Below, in pieces: positions 25,990 through 35,107 of a stretch of DNA of 64,000 bases (positions are counted from its first letter, which is position 1; every line of letters starts with the position of its first letter). Made by a program: the position numbers and the translations under genes. The notes under the pieces were generated by a model. It ran no database searches. It saw only the letters and a list, made by a program, of their open reading frames with translations, and was not told the origin of the DNA. Origin of the DNA: an uncultured Collinsella sp. (GTDB lineage Bacteria; Actinomycetota; Coriobacteriia; Coriobacteriales; Coriobacteriaceae); NCBI GenBank assembly GCA_958435945.1, contig CAUBIC010000002.1:1-64000 (forward strand), read 5' to 3'.

Positions 25990-27015
25990 ATGAAAAGCGC
26001 GGTCTTCTATGGAAAGCACGACCTCAGAGTCGAGGAATCGGCAAAGCCGGCCGTGGGCAAGCGCGACGTTCTGATCAACGTCAAGGCTTGCGGCGTCTGC
26101 GGTACCGACGTTCATATCTATGAAGGCGACAAGGGTGCAGCCGACGTTACCCCGCCTACGATCCTTGGTCATGAGTTTGCGGGCGTTGTCGAGGCCGTGG
26201 GCAGCGACGTCGCTGGCTTTAAACCGGGCGATCGCGTGTGCATCGACCCAAACCATCCCTGCGGCTGCTGCGAACCCTGCCGCGACGGAATCAACCACTA
26301 CTGCGAGCATATGACCGGTTACGGCACCACCGTTAACGGCGGCTTTGCCGAGTACTGCTCCGTCGATATGCAGCAAGTCTACAAGTTGGGCGATCACACC
26401 AGCTTTGAGCAGGGTGCTATGACCGAGCCCGTCGCCTGCTGCCTGCACGGCATCGATATGTGCAACATCAAGCCCGGCAGCGCAGTTGTCGTTATCGGCG
26501 GTGGCATGATCGGTCTGCTCATGATGCAGCTTGCTAAAAACGCCGGCGCCACCAAGGTTGTCTTGCTCGAGCCCGTCGAAGGCAAGCGCGAGGTTGCGCT
26601 CAAACTCGGCGCCGACCTGGCAATTGATTCCATCCACGAGGACGTCCCGGCCCGCCTGAAGCAGGAGGGCGTCGGCAACGTCGATGTCGTTATCGAGTGT
26701 GTTGGCAAGCCCGTCACCATCGAGCAGGCCATCCAGATCGCCGGCCACAAGGCTACGGTCATGATGTTCGGCCTCACCAAGCCCGATGAGACAATCACCG
26801 TCAAGCCCTTCGAGGTCTTCCAGAAGGAGCTTGTGCTTACCTCGTCCTACATCAACCCTTATACGCAGCGTCGCGCGCTCGAGCTCATCGACTCTGGCAG
26901 GCTCGACGTATCCTCGATGGTCGCCAAGGTGGCTTCCCTCGACGAACTCGGCGCCATCCTGTCAGACCCAGCTCTGCGTGCCATGGGTAAATATATAATC
27001 GACCCCAGCAAGTAA
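25990..27015 (+). CDS. zinc-dependent alcohol/polyol dehydrogenase
   Basis: The 341-residue protein is a medium-chain dehydrogenase. Catalytic zinc ligands are C in ACGVCGTDVH and H-E in LGHEFAGVVE. The structural zinc loop is CGCCEPCRDGINHYC, and the NAD-binding motif is VVIGGGMIGLL. It resembles sorbitol/threonine-type dehydrogenases. AAGGAG precedes the ATG. It is divergent from the PTS gene and followed by the GntR gene, so it probably acts on a sugar or polyol taken up by this locus. Confidence 0.9.
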   Translation: MKSAVFYGKHDLRVEESAKPAVGKRDVLINVKACGVCGTDVHIYEGDKGAADVTPPTILGHEFAGVVEAVGSDVAGFKPGDRVCIDPNHPCGCCEPCRDGINHYCEHMTGYGTTVNGGFAEYCSVDMQQVYKLGDHTSFEQGAMTEPVACCLHGIDMCNIKPGSAVVVIGGGMIGLLMMQLAKNAGATKVVLLEPVEGKREVALKLGADLAIDSIHEDVPARLKQEGVGNVDVVIECVGKPVTIEQAIQIAGHKATVMMFGLTKPDETITVKPFEVFQKELVLTSSYINPYTQRRALELIDSGRLDVSSMVAKVASLDELGAILSDPALRAMGKYIIDPSK

Positions 27016-27080
27016 ATCGATCGACACCTGCGCAAGCGGTCCTCATCCACCGCTCGCGCACCCAGCTCTAGGAGACCGTC

Positions 27081-27836
27081 ATGGCGCGAGCCATCTTCCA
27101 AACTATTTATGACAATGTGAAGCAGTCGATTGACGACGGCACATACGCCTATCAGAGTTATCTGCCTTCGGAGACTGAGCTCACGCAGCTGTTTGACTGT
27201 TCGCGCATGACGGTCCGTCGCGCCATCTCGATGCTTGCGGCAGATGGCTACGTGCTCCCCCAGCAAGGCAAAGGCATGCGCGTCATTCGCAACATCAGTG
27301 ACGAGAAGAGTCGTGGTGGCGGCGGACTCGAGACCTTTAAGGAAATCGCGGTCAACCGAGGCTTTGAGCTCAAAACGGTCACCACCGTCTTTGAGCTCCT
27401 CATCTGCAGCAAGGCGCTCTCTAAGATTACCGGGTTTCCCGAAGGCTGTGAGCTCACACGCGCCAAACGCATCCGTTATGCAGACGGACAAGCCGTGTGC
27501 TCCGACGACTCCTATTACCTAAGCTCACAGGTACCGGGGCTGACACCCGAGATTGTCAACGACTCGATCTATCGTTACCTCGAAGAAGACCTTGGCATTA
27601 AAATTGCCACGGGCAAACGCGATGTAACGATCGAGCATCCCACACCCGAGGATGAGCGCGTGCTCGATCTCGACGACTTTAACGCACTCGCCGTTATACG
27701 CGGACAGACCTACAACGCCGACGGTATCCTTATGGAATACACCGAGACCAAACAGGTTCCCGGGTTCTTTTTGCTCCATGAAACCGTGACGCGCAACGGT
27801 ACCGGTCGAACCGGCCACCAAAGCAGCATGAACTAA
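27081..27836 (+). CDS. GntR/HutC-family transcriptional regulator
   Basis: The 251-residue protein has an N-terminal GntR winged helix (LPSETELTQLFDCSRMTVRR) and a UTRA effector domain from about residue 95 to 240. UTRA regulators often sense sugar phosphates, which suits the adjacent PTS/GH4 pathway. It lies 65 nt after the zinc dehydrogenase and likely shares its promoter, so it probably autoregulates through the dyads at 25781-25943. Confidence 0.9.
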   Translation: MARAIFQTIYDNVKQSIDDGTYAYQSYLPSETELTQLFDCSRMTVRRAISMLAADGYVLPQQGKGMRVIRNISDEKSRGGGGLETFKEIAVNRGFELKTVTTVFELLICSKALSKITGFPEGCELTRAKRIRYADGQAVCSDDSYYLSSQVPGLTPEIVNDSIYRYLEEDLGIKIATGKRDVTIEHPTPEDERVLDLDDFNALAVIRGQTYNADGILMEYTETKQVPGFFLLHETVTRNGTGRTGHQSSMN

Positions 27837-27846
27837 CCATTTATTA

Positions 27847-27917
27847 GTTGCGGTGGAATAGTTCCTAGAATGGCCAGCTTAAGGGCAAAACAGGAACTAT
27901 TCCACCGCAACTTTTTT
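27847..27917 (+). terminator. strong terminator after gntR
   Basis: A perfect 20-bp inverted repeat (27847-27866 and 27892-27911; arm starts GTTGCGGTGGAATAG) is followed by TTTTTT. A second, GC-rich hairpin (27918-27948) follows directly. The unusual length of the stem hints at a palindromic repeat reused as a terminator. Confidence 0.85.
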
Positions 27918-27967
27918 GGCCGGCGGGGCAGCATCTGTCCCACCGGCCATCATTTACGCTCTTTTAG

Positions 27968-29221
27968 CTAGTCCGCGAGCTTTTCCACCTGGTCGAGCAT
28001 CTTGTCCAGCTTGGCCTTTGCCTCGGCCTTGACCTTCTTAGCTTCTTCGTGAGCCTTCGCCTTCTGGGCGGCCTTTTCCTCGGCTTCGGGATCGACGACG
28101 ACCAGATTGGACGCGTCATGCTCAACCAACTTGAGCGCATGCTCGGGGCACACCTTGACGCAGGCACCGCAGCCCAAGCAATACGTCGACTCCAGTGCAA
28201 AGCGGCCGCTTCCCACCAAATCGCAGGCGAACGTGGGGCATACATTGACGCACTCGCCGCACGACGTACACTTGTCAAAATCGCACTCCGGCGTGCTCAC
28301 CTGCATGTTCTGGGCAAGCTCGGGGTGGTTTTGCAACGTTGAGAGCACCAGTTGGCGCCCGTGCGTGAGCGAACGGCGACGCTTGGTCGTCGTGGTGCCG
28401 CACATGGTGTTGAGCGTGCGCTCCAGCTGGGTAATCTGATGGCGATGGGCCTTGAGCTTTTGCGTCACCGAGGCCAGCGCCGCCGTCGCCGGATTGAGCT
28501 TGGTCACCGTCAGGCCCGTCGTGCGGGCGATCTTTTCCATGTACTCCTTGCGCTCGTACTCGCGAAGCTTATGGCACTTGAGGCTCTTGGGGTCGACCTC
28601 CAGGCCCATACCCGTGCCAGACCACTCCTCGGCCTTCGCAATCGCCTCGCCCAGAATGTCCTCACCGCCGATGTTGCGGCATTTATCGCACACGCCCAAC
28701 GGCAGGTACACGCTCACGTTGGGATAGTCCGCCAGTACCGAGAACCAGGTCTCGGCCGTAATATCGCCCACACAGGCAACGACGACCTCGTTTTCGCGCG
28801 GCATGCGCTTGAGGGCGCGCGTGCAGGTGACGTAGGCGGTCTCGTGGCTCGTAGCAGCAGAGACGATATCGTCATACAGGTTTTTGGGCGCCAGGCGCGG
28901 CGAGATGATCGCCTCGGTCGGACAGGCAGCGGCGCACAGGCCGCACTTGCGACAGGAGTCGAGGATCTCGATGGAGTCTTCCTCGACCTCGATAGCGTTG
29001 ACCGGGCACACGTCCATGCACGCGGTGCAGCTGCTCTTTTCGTTTTTGCAGGTCAGGCACGGAATGGTGTTACCGCGCGGACGCTCCTTGTAGTCGGCAG
29101 GATTCCACTGCGGTGCCGACGGATCGAGTGCATCGGTCACACCGCCAAGCGGGTTTTTAAGAAAGTCGAAACCCTTGCTGATCTCGATAATGTCATCAAA
29201 CAGATCGTGTTCCTGCGCCAT
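27968..29221 (-). CDS. multi-cluster 4Fe-4S ferredoxin-like protein
   Basis: The 417-residue protein has two ferredoxin modules. The N-terminal one has CLTCKNEKSSCTACMDVCPV and CRKCGLCAAACPTEAI; the C-terminal one has CTSCGECVNVCPTFACD and CLGCGACVKVCPEHALK. The middle (about 130-290) has scattered Cys (VTCTRALKRMP, GVCDKCRNIGGED) and a basic segment. A charged coiled coil ends the protein. It is a cytoplasmic electron carrier or enzyme subunit; the partner is not evident nearby. ATG 29221 follows GGGAGGGG. Confidence 0.8.
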   Translation of the reverse strand: MAQEHDLFDDIIEISKGFDFLKNPLGGVTDALDPSAPQWNPADYKERPRGNTIPCLTCKNEKSSCTACMDVCPVNAIEVEEDSIEILDSCRKCGLCAAACPTEAIISPRLAPKNLYDDIVSAATSHETAYVTCTRALKRMPRENEVVVACVGDITAETWFSVLADYPNVSVYLPLGVCDKCRNIGGEDILGEAIAKAEEWSGTGMGLEVDPKSLKCHKLREYERKEYMEKIARTTGLTVTKLNPATAALASVTQKLKAHRHQITQLERTLNTMCGTTTTKRRRSLTHGRQLVLSTLQNHPELAQNMQVSTPECDFDKCTSCGECVNVCPTFACDLVGSGRFALESTYCLGCGACVKVCPEHALKLVEHDASNLVVVDPEAEEKAAQKAKAHEEAKKVKAEAKAKLDKMLDQVEKLAD

Positions 29222-29372
29222 GCGCGGCCCCTCCCTGAGCAGTGCAAACAAGCAAGAGATAATGATACGCTATCGGTCCACGCCTCGGGCAAATTACACG
29301 CGGCGCATCTTTGCGGCAAATAGCCCATGGCCCATCGCCGCCTCGATTGCACAAGGTCAATCAAGCGCCAAA

Positions 29373-29879
29373 CTATGCCTCGCACATGAACTGCACGAGC
29401 TTTTGTTCGGTCACCTTGACCTGCTCGTTGGCCATATTACACTCGTTTCTAAAGACCGCATTTGCCACACCCTGCAGATCGGCATCGGAAATCGCGCTGC
29501 ACGGACCATCCATCGAAGCCGCCGTGGGGCATACGCACAACGGCAGCTCGGCATAAAACGCTACTGCTTTGGCGATATCGAGCATTTTGCCGCCGCCAAT
29601 ACCCACCACCATGTCGCAATACTCGGCCTGGGCTTCCTTAGCCATTTCGACAACGGCCTCTTCCGTACACGGACCGTCATAAATCTTAAAGAACGGCTCG
29701 CTTAGATCTTCGTCCAGAAATCCATCGACAATCTGCTTGCACAGCCGATCCTCGGTGCCCTGGTCAAACAAGACATAAGCAGCGCAGCCCAACCATGACA
29801 AATACCTGCCCTGACGCGAAAGTTCGCCCGGCCCCTGAACATACCGGCCGGGACCGCCGTAAACCATGGGAAGCGCCAT
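29373..29879 (-). pseudogene. glycerol dehydrogenase paralogue with internal deletion
   Basis: This 168-residue reading frame has the N-terminal Rossmann domain of glycerol dehydrogenase (VVGIGGGKMLDIAKAVAFYA, then CPTAASMDGPCSA). It then jumps to a C-terminal segment that aligns with the last 45 residues of the neighbour at 30024. About 180 residues are missing, including the metal-binding Asp and two His. The join is in frame. The product cannot be a normal enzyme and is most likely a decayed duplicate. Confidence 0.8.
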
Positions 29880-29910
29880 ACGAGAATCCGCCCTTCATCA
29901 AACAACGATT

Positions 29911-29970
29911 GGTACAAAGTAACCTGCCCCCTGCACCAACTTGTGCATTGGAGACAGGCCACTTTGCACC
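29911..29970. repeat. 60-nt palindromic element
   Basis: Three nested helices form one long hairpin: GGTACAAAGT with ACTTTGCACC (9 of 10 paired), CCTG/CAGG and GCAC/GTGC. It lies between the gldA terminator and the truncated paralogue. It looks like a REP-type palindromic unit, but other copies cannot be checked here. Confidence 0.5.
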
Positions 29971-29975
29971 ATAGC

Positions 29976-30009
29976 AAAAAGGGGCAAAGCCATCTGCTGG
30001 CTTTGCCCC
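29976..30009 (-). terminator. rho-independent terminator of gldA
   Basis: A 12-bp perfect stem (GGGGCAAAGCCA, 29981-29992, with 29998-30009) and 5-nt loop are followed on the minus strand by TTTTTGC. Confidence 0.88.
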
Positions 30010-30023
30010 TTCCTTAGCTTGAT

Positions 30024-31124
30024 TTACTCATCCATGAGATAGTAGTGGCCCAGCGCGTCGGCACCCAGGATGGCGTTTGCGACCATCTCCGGCGTCACCT
30101 CAAACGGCATGTTGCACATGGTGTCATCGGGCGCGCAGGCGGCCTCGGCAACAATCATGGCCTGCTCGCGCGTAAGCTCGGCAACGCCAAGTTCCTTCAT
30201 CGTGACCGGCAGGCCCAGCTCAATGCAGAAGCCCAAGACTTCCTCGAGTTTCTCAGTCGGAGCATCCTCGAGTACCAGCTGGACGATAGTGCCAAAGGCG
30301 ACCTTCTCGCCGTGATACATGCCGTGGCACTCGGGCAGCATCGTCAGACCATTGTGGATGGCATGAGCAGCAGCAAGGCCCGAGCTCTCAAAGCCAATGC
30401 CGGAGAGCAGCGTGTTGGCCTCAATGATGTGCTCGACGGCAGGCGTGAGCGCACCCTTCTCCAGCGCGACCTTGGCCTTGACGCCATCGGCCATAAGCGT
30501 CTCGTAGCAGAGCTTGGCGAGCGCCAGGCCGGCCATGCCGCCCTTGCCGCCAGCGCAGGTGCCGCCGTCGGCATCATGCGTCGCCTGGGCCTCAAAGTAG
30601 GTTGCGAGCGCATCGCCCATACCGGAAACCGTCAGGCGCACCGGGCTCGCCGCGATAACCGTCGTATCCATAAGGACGATATTGGGGTTTGCCTTCAGGA
30701 AGAGGTACTTGTCGAACTGGCCGTCATCGGTATAGAGCACCGAAAGCGCCGAACACGGGGCATCGGTCGAAGCAATGGTGGGACAAATGATAACCGGGGA
30801 CTCCAGGTAATAGGCGACGGCCTTCGCGGTGTCGAGGATCTTGCCGCCACCGACGCCGACGATGATGTCGCAACCGTTGTCGCGAGCGAGCGCAACCAGG
30901 CGATCGACCTCGCCCTTGGAGCACTCGCCGTTAAAGTCCTCAAACAGCAGCTCGGCCTTAGCCTCAGCAAAACCGCCCTCAATCTTGGCACCGACGCGCT
31001 TCTTGCCCGAAGGCGTCACGATGACGAGGGCCTTAGCGCCGAGCGGCTCGACATAGGAACCGAGCTTGGCCAGCTCGTCCGGGCCCTGGATGTACTTGCT
31101 GGGGCTATTGAAAATTGCAGCCAT
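30024..31124 (-). CDS. gldA: glycerol dehydrogenase
   Basis: The 366-residue protein oxidises glycerol to dihydroxyacetone with NAD+ (reversible). The NAD site is IIVGVGGGKILDTAKAVAYY. Metal ligands are D in SGMGDALATYFEA and two His in AAAHAIHNGL and CHGMYHGEKVAF. The C-terminus ends with the usual NMPFEVTPEMVANAILGADA. A strong terminator follows. An internally deleted copy lies just downstream. Confidence 0.92.
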   Translation of the reverse strand: MAAIFNSPSKYIQGPDELAKLGSYVEPLGAKALVIVTPSGKKRVGAKIEGGFAEAKAELLFEDFNGECSKGEVDRLVALARDNGCDIIVGVGGGKILDTAKAVAYYLESPVIICPTIASTDAPCSALSVLYTDDGQFDKYLFLKANPNIVLMDTTVIAASPVRLTVSGMGDALATYFEAQATHDADGGTCAGGKGGMAGLALAKLCYETLMADGVKAKVALEKGALTPAVEHIIEANTLLSGIGFESSGLAAAHAIHNGLTMLPECHGMYHGEKVAFGTIVQLVLEDAPTEKLEEVLGFCIELGLPVTMKELGVAELTREQAMIVAEAACAPDDTMCNMPFEVTPEMVANAILGADALGHYYLMDE

Positions 31125-31140
31125 AACTATCCCATTCTCT

Positions 31141-31186
31141 AAAATAAAAAAGAAAGGGGCTCCGTACAGATACGTGCGGAGCCCCT
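31141..31186 (-). terminator. rho-independent terminator of the 31208 dehydrogenase
   Basis: A 10-bp stem (AGGGGCTCCG, 31155-31164, with 31177-31186) is followed on the minus strand by TTCTTTTTTATTTT. Confidence 0.85.
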
Positions 31187-31207
31187 CGTTACGATAACAA
31201 GAGTCGA

Positions 31208-32431
31208 TTAGAAATCGATGTCGGTGTCGTAGTAGCAGGCCTTGAGGATCTTCTCGAAGTCGGCAGCCTTGGTCTCACGCGGGTTCTCCGGCGTGCAGGC
31301 GTCCTGCTCGGCGTTCGCGGCGATCTCGGGCAGCTTGGCGAGGAACTCCTCCTCGGAAACCATCTGCGGGTTCTCGGCGTCGACCTTCACGCCACCATTC
31401 GCGTAATCCTTGATGGACTGCGGAATGTTGAGCTGGTCGTTGAGGTCGCGAATCTTCTGGACGAGCGCAGCGATGAGCTCCTCGTTGGTCTCGCCGGGAA
31501 GGTGCAGGATCTCCTTGGCTACGTAAGCGTAACGCTCGGCAGCACGCGGGTCCTTGGAGTTCCACTGGATGACCTTGCCCAGGTACATGGCGTTAGCGGC
31601 ACCGTGGATGATGTGGCCGTTCTCGAAGGCAGCACCGGTCTTGTGAGCCATGGAGTGGACGATGCCGAGCAGGCCCGAGGAGAAGGCGATACCGGCGATG
31701 CACTGAGCCTCGTGCATGTGCTGACGGGCCTCATGGTCGCCAGCATAGGACTTGGGCAGCCACTCGACGATCTCGCGGATGCCGTGCAGAGCGTTGGCGT
31801 CGGTGAACATAGAAGCGCAGGTGGAAACGTAGGCCTCCATGCAGTGGGTCAGAGCGTCCATGCCGGTATGAGCGCACAGCTTGGCGGGCATGGTGTAGGT
31901 GAGCTCGGGGTCGACGATGGCGACATCAGGGGTGATGTTGAAGTCGGCCAGCGGGTACTTGATGCCCTTGGCGTAGTCGGTAATGACGGAGAAGGCAGTG
32001 ACCTCGGTAGCGGTACCGGAGGTAGAGGAGATGGCGCAGAAGTGAGCCTTCTGACGCAGCTCAGGGAAGCTGAACGGCTGGATGATGTTATCGAAGGACT
32101 CCTCGGGATACTCGTAGAAGACCCACATGGCCTTAGCGGCATCGATGGGCGAGCCGCCGCCGATGGCGATAATCCAGTCGGGCTCGAACTCGCGCATGGC
32201 CTCGGCGCCCTTCATGACCGTCTCGATGGACGGATCGGACTCGACGCCCTCGAACAGCTTGACCTCGAAGCCGCCCTCTTTGAGGTCGGCCTCAACGTCC
32301 TGCAGGAACCCGCCGCGGCGCATAGAGCTGCCGCCAGAAACGATGATGGCCTTCTTGCCCTTGAGGTTCTTCACCTCGTGGCGAGCGCCCTCACCAAAGT
32401 ACAGATCGCGAGGATTGGTAAAACGTCCCAT
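31208..32431 (-). CDS. iron-containing alcohol dehydrogenase
   Basis: The 407-residue protein has the group III dehydrogenase nucleotide motif IIAIGGGSPIDAAKAMW. Metal ligands are in HTGMDALTHCMEAY and HSMAHKTGAAFENGHIIHG. Length and layout resemble butanol/1,3-propanediol dehydrogenases and the dehydrogenase half of AdhE. ATG 32431 follows AGGAGGCACAGT. It likely reduces an aldehyde to regenerate NAD+ during fermentation; the substrate is uncertain. Confidence 0.9.
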   Translation of the reverse strand: MGRFTNPRDLYFGEGARHEVKNLKGKKAIIVSGGSSMRRGGFLQDVEADLKEGGFEVKLFEGVESDPSIETVMKGAEAMREFEPDWIIAIGGGSPIDAAKAMWVFYEYPEESFDNIIQPFSFPELRQKAHFCAISSTSGTATEVTAFSVITDYAKGIKYPLADFNITPDVAIVDPELTYTMPAKLCAHTGMDALTHCMEAYVSTCASMFTDANALHGIREIVEWLPKSYAGDHEARQHMHEAQCIAGIAFSSGLLGIVHSMAHKTGAAFENGHIIHGAANAMYLGKVIQWNSKDPRAAERYAYVAKEILHLPGETNEELIAALVQKIRDLNDQLNIPQSIKDYANGGVKVDAENPQMVSEEEFLAKLPEIAANAEQDACTPENPRETKAADFEKILKACYYDTDIDF

Positions 32432-32942
32432 ACTGTGCCTCCTAAACAAGCCCCTCTTAGACTTGCGTATATAACGGAGCACCCGATTGGCTCCGTTAGG
32501 ACCGTTTTGCGCGTTGCCGGCGATGACAATGCGCGATGTCTAAACGTCTCAACGCTCAGACAAGCACTATTTTACCGTTCTGGTTGGTCAGTTATTCACC
32601 TAAAGCCGACAATGATGAAACGTTTTTTCTATCCCTGAAGACCCTTATGGGGCATTCATACTCCCAAGCTGGGCAAACGTTTTATCAAGGTTGACCACAT
32701 ATCCCGGGCAAGGCTGTGCCCCTCCAAAATGCGCCCCGTTCGCCGCCAAAAATCGACCGTTTGCGGCACCGTGATACCACTCAGTCGTCCAAGGTGCCGA
32801 CATTTGTGCGACATCCGTCTGACATCCGTCTTCGTGGTGCAAAGGTGCATGTCCAAGTGCGGCACCCCCGGTGTGCCACATGCGGGTAAACTAGAGCCTT
32901 ATATAGAGAGATTTGAACCCTAACCGCAGCAAAGGAGGCCCC
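32432..32942. other. intergenic region
   Basis: About 510 nt with no gene I can support. It must contain the divergent promoters of the 31208 and 32943 genes. A 69-codon minus-strand frame (32656-32865) reads MSHKCRHLGRLSGITVPQTV in part, but has no clear ribosome site and overlaps the likely promoter of 32943, so it is not called. Confidence 0.4.
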
Positions 32943-34019
32943 ATGGCATTCGATCCCATTCAAGAGGATTGCCATCGCCTCGTTCTTGAGGCCTTGCGCC
33001 GCGACAATATCCCGCTCACCGACGGTGCCGCCGTAGAGCGTCTGATGGAACAATTCACCCGCAACCCCGCGCCGCTCATCGTGCACGACCGCGACCGCGC
33101 CGGGCACCTCATTGCCAAGGTGGTCGAGGCTGTCGACTACCGCATTCCCTTTATCCCTGACGATACCCAGGCAGAGCAAGAAGAGGCCGCAGCCGAGAAC
33201 ATGCTCCGCGAGGCAGCCGCGCTCGATCCGAGCAACTGGGATGCCCAGCGCATGCTGACCGCCCTCACCGCCAACTCCAACGAGGAGTACGTACAGTACT
33301 TGGTATCCAAGCGCGATGAAGTCGAGCACGACCTGGCACTCAAGATCGCCTCGGCGCAGGACCCCTACGAGCGCGAGGCCGCAGGCGACCTTATGCGCCG
33401 TCCCTACCTGCGCTGGCTTGCCGCCCTTGCGTCACGCGCCCTCATTAGCGGCCGCTATCGCATGTCGCTCAAAGCTGCAAACCGCAGCCTCGACTTTGCC
33501 CCCAACGATCCGGCCGGCGTCCGCCACACTGCGATGCTCGCCATGGCAAAGCTCGAATACCCCGCCGAGGAGCTCAAGCGCTTTCGCTCTGCCCACTCCG
33601 TCCCCTATCTCGCCAACACGCCGCTACGCCGTCGTCCCAAGGATGCGGAGCGCGACTTGGACCCGTGGACGCTCATCGCGCTGATGAGCGCTGCCTGGCG
33701 CGAGCTGGACTACGAGGGTGCCGAGCGCTACTTGCGCATCCTGGTGCGCTCATGCCCGCACGCGGCCGAAGCACTCTACTTCCAAACCGAGTTTCCCGAT
33801 GGCGTCTATGCCCGCGTCAACGTGGGCGTGGGCTCCACCGACGAGCTTGTCCTTGCGCTGTCCGAGGCGACGCCGGTACTGCAGGAGGGCTTGGGCGCCC
33901 CCGACAACGCCAGCTTTGCCGCCTGGGTCGCCACCAACGATGTCGTGCGTTCCCAGATCGACGAGCGCATCCTGCGGGCGGCCGAGCAGGGCTTGCCGTT
34001 TAAGGGAGGAGACCTCTAA
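32943..34019 (+). CDS. TPR-like protein of unknown function (first of pair)
   Basis: The 358-residue protein is helical, Ala-rich and has repeat-like helix pairs (for example DPSNWDAQRMLTALTANSNE and YRMSLKAANRSLDFAPNDPA) that suggest tetratricopeptide-type repeats. No membrane segment or enzyme motif is visible. ATG 32943 follows AAAGGAGGCCCC. The last base of its stop is the first base of the next gene (TAATG), so the two are translationally coupled. Confidence 0.7.
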   Translation: MAFDPIQEDCHRLVLEALRRDNIPLTDGAAVERLMEQFTRNPAPLIVHDRDRAGHLIAKVVEAVDYRIPFIPDDTQAEQEEAAAENMLREAAALDPSNWDAQRMLTALTANSNEEYVQYLVSKRDEVEHDLALKIASAQDPYEREAAGDLMRRPYLRWLAALASRALISGRYRMSLKAANRSLDFAPNDPAGVRHTAMLAMAKLEYPAEELKRFRSAHSVPYLANTPLRRRPKDAERDLDPWTLIALMSAAWRELDYEGAERYLRILVRSCPHAAEALYFQTEFPDGVYARVNVGVGSTDELVLALSEATPVLQEGLGAPDNASFAAWVATNDVVRSQIDERILRAAEQGLPFKGGDL

Positions 34020-35062
34020 TGGATCCGAGCGTCTACATCCCCGCCTACCTGGAGCGCGCCTACCTTGCGTCGCACCCCGAACTCACCGATGCAGCACGCG
34101 AGCTTGTCCATAACGACGTGAGCGTCAACCCTCATAAGTATGCGCAGACCGAGCATGCCCAGGCGCTGCTGTCCTATGCCGGCGTTCACCGCCACCTGCT
34201 CGACGAACTCCATCGCATCGAGGACATGGGCAGCGACGAGGAGTTTGAGCAGACGCGCAACCGCCTGTTCGACGATATGCGCGATGAGCTGCTCAAGATC
34301 GTCCGCATCGATGCGTATGTCCTCGATGCCCAGCTGCTCGCCATCATTTTGGCGGACACACCCGTTGATGCCTGCCTGGGCGACCTGCTGAAGCTCGAAG
34401 CGACCACAGCCGATTACCTGCAGCAAAGCGTGCCCGGATTTGACATGGAGGCCCCGCACTACTGGGCCAACAAGGTGCTGGCAGACGGCGTGACGGCGGC
34501 CGATCTCACCGTGAGCGAGCCGGCTCTTATCGGGTGGCTCCACACGCTCGAGGCCATCTCGCAGCTGTGCATGGCGAGCGCTCGCTACCGCGCTGCCGCC
34601 AACTACGCCCGCCGCGTCCTTAAGGCGGAAGGCTATCCCACCCGAGCTGCGGGCACCGTGCTACTCGCCCTCGCTCGCCTGGAAGACGAGGACGGCTTTT
34701 TTGCCCTGGCCCACCAGCTCGAGGAGCAGATGGGGGCCGATGCCCTCGAGAACTCCCCCTGGTACCTACTCGCCCGCACGATCTTGCTGTTCAAAACGAA
34801 CAAGATGCGCCCGGCGACACGCGCGCTGCGCGAGTTTGCCAACCGCTGCGAGGGCGGCGCGTTCTTTTTGCTGAACCCCATGTATCAGACGCCATACCTT
34901 CCCTGCCGGCCCGAACCGCACGACCCCTGGGACCTTTCGCATCAGGCAGTTTGGGAGGCCGACGGCATCATCTCGGATACTCCCGACTTTGCCCCCTGGG
35001 CCAACGCTTGCGAAGACGTATCGCAGCTTGCCCAGGAATTTGCGCGCCGTTACGGCTTTTAA
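34019..35062 (+). CDS. TPR-like protein of unknown function (second of pair)
   Basis: The 347-residue protein is similar in style to its upstream partner: helical, with repeat-like units (ASARYRAAANYARRVLKAEG, PWYLLARTILLFKTNKMRPA). The end PDFAPWANACEDVSQLAQEF is acidic. It overlaps the upstream gene by one base and lies 45 nt before the MurT-GatD gene, so a link to cell-wall amidation is possible but unproven. Confidence 0.7.
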   Translation: MDPSVYIPAYLERAYLASHPELTDAARELVHNDVSVNPHKYAQTEHAQALLSYAGVHRHLLDELHRIEDMGSDEEFEQTRNRLFDDMRDELLKIVRIDAYVLDAQLLAIILADTPVDACLGDLLKLEATTADYLQQSVPGFDMEAPHYWANKVLADGVTAADLTVSEPALIGWLHTLEAISQLCMASARYRAAANYARRVLKAEGYPTRAAGTVLLALARLEDEDGFFALAHQLEEQMGADALENSPWYLLARTILLFKTNKMRPATRALREFANRCEGGAFFLLNPMYQTPYLPCRPEPHDPWDLSHQAVWEADGIISDTPDFAPWANACEDVSQLAQEFARRYGF

Positions 35063-35107
35063 CGGCGCAAACGCCACGACCATGTCATTCACGTTAGGAA
35101 CGGCTTC

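Noticed and set aside
32656..32865. 69-codon minus-strand frame in the 32432-32942 gap
   Set aside because: No ribosome site and it covers the likely promoter of the 32943 gene; may be a dispersed repeat.
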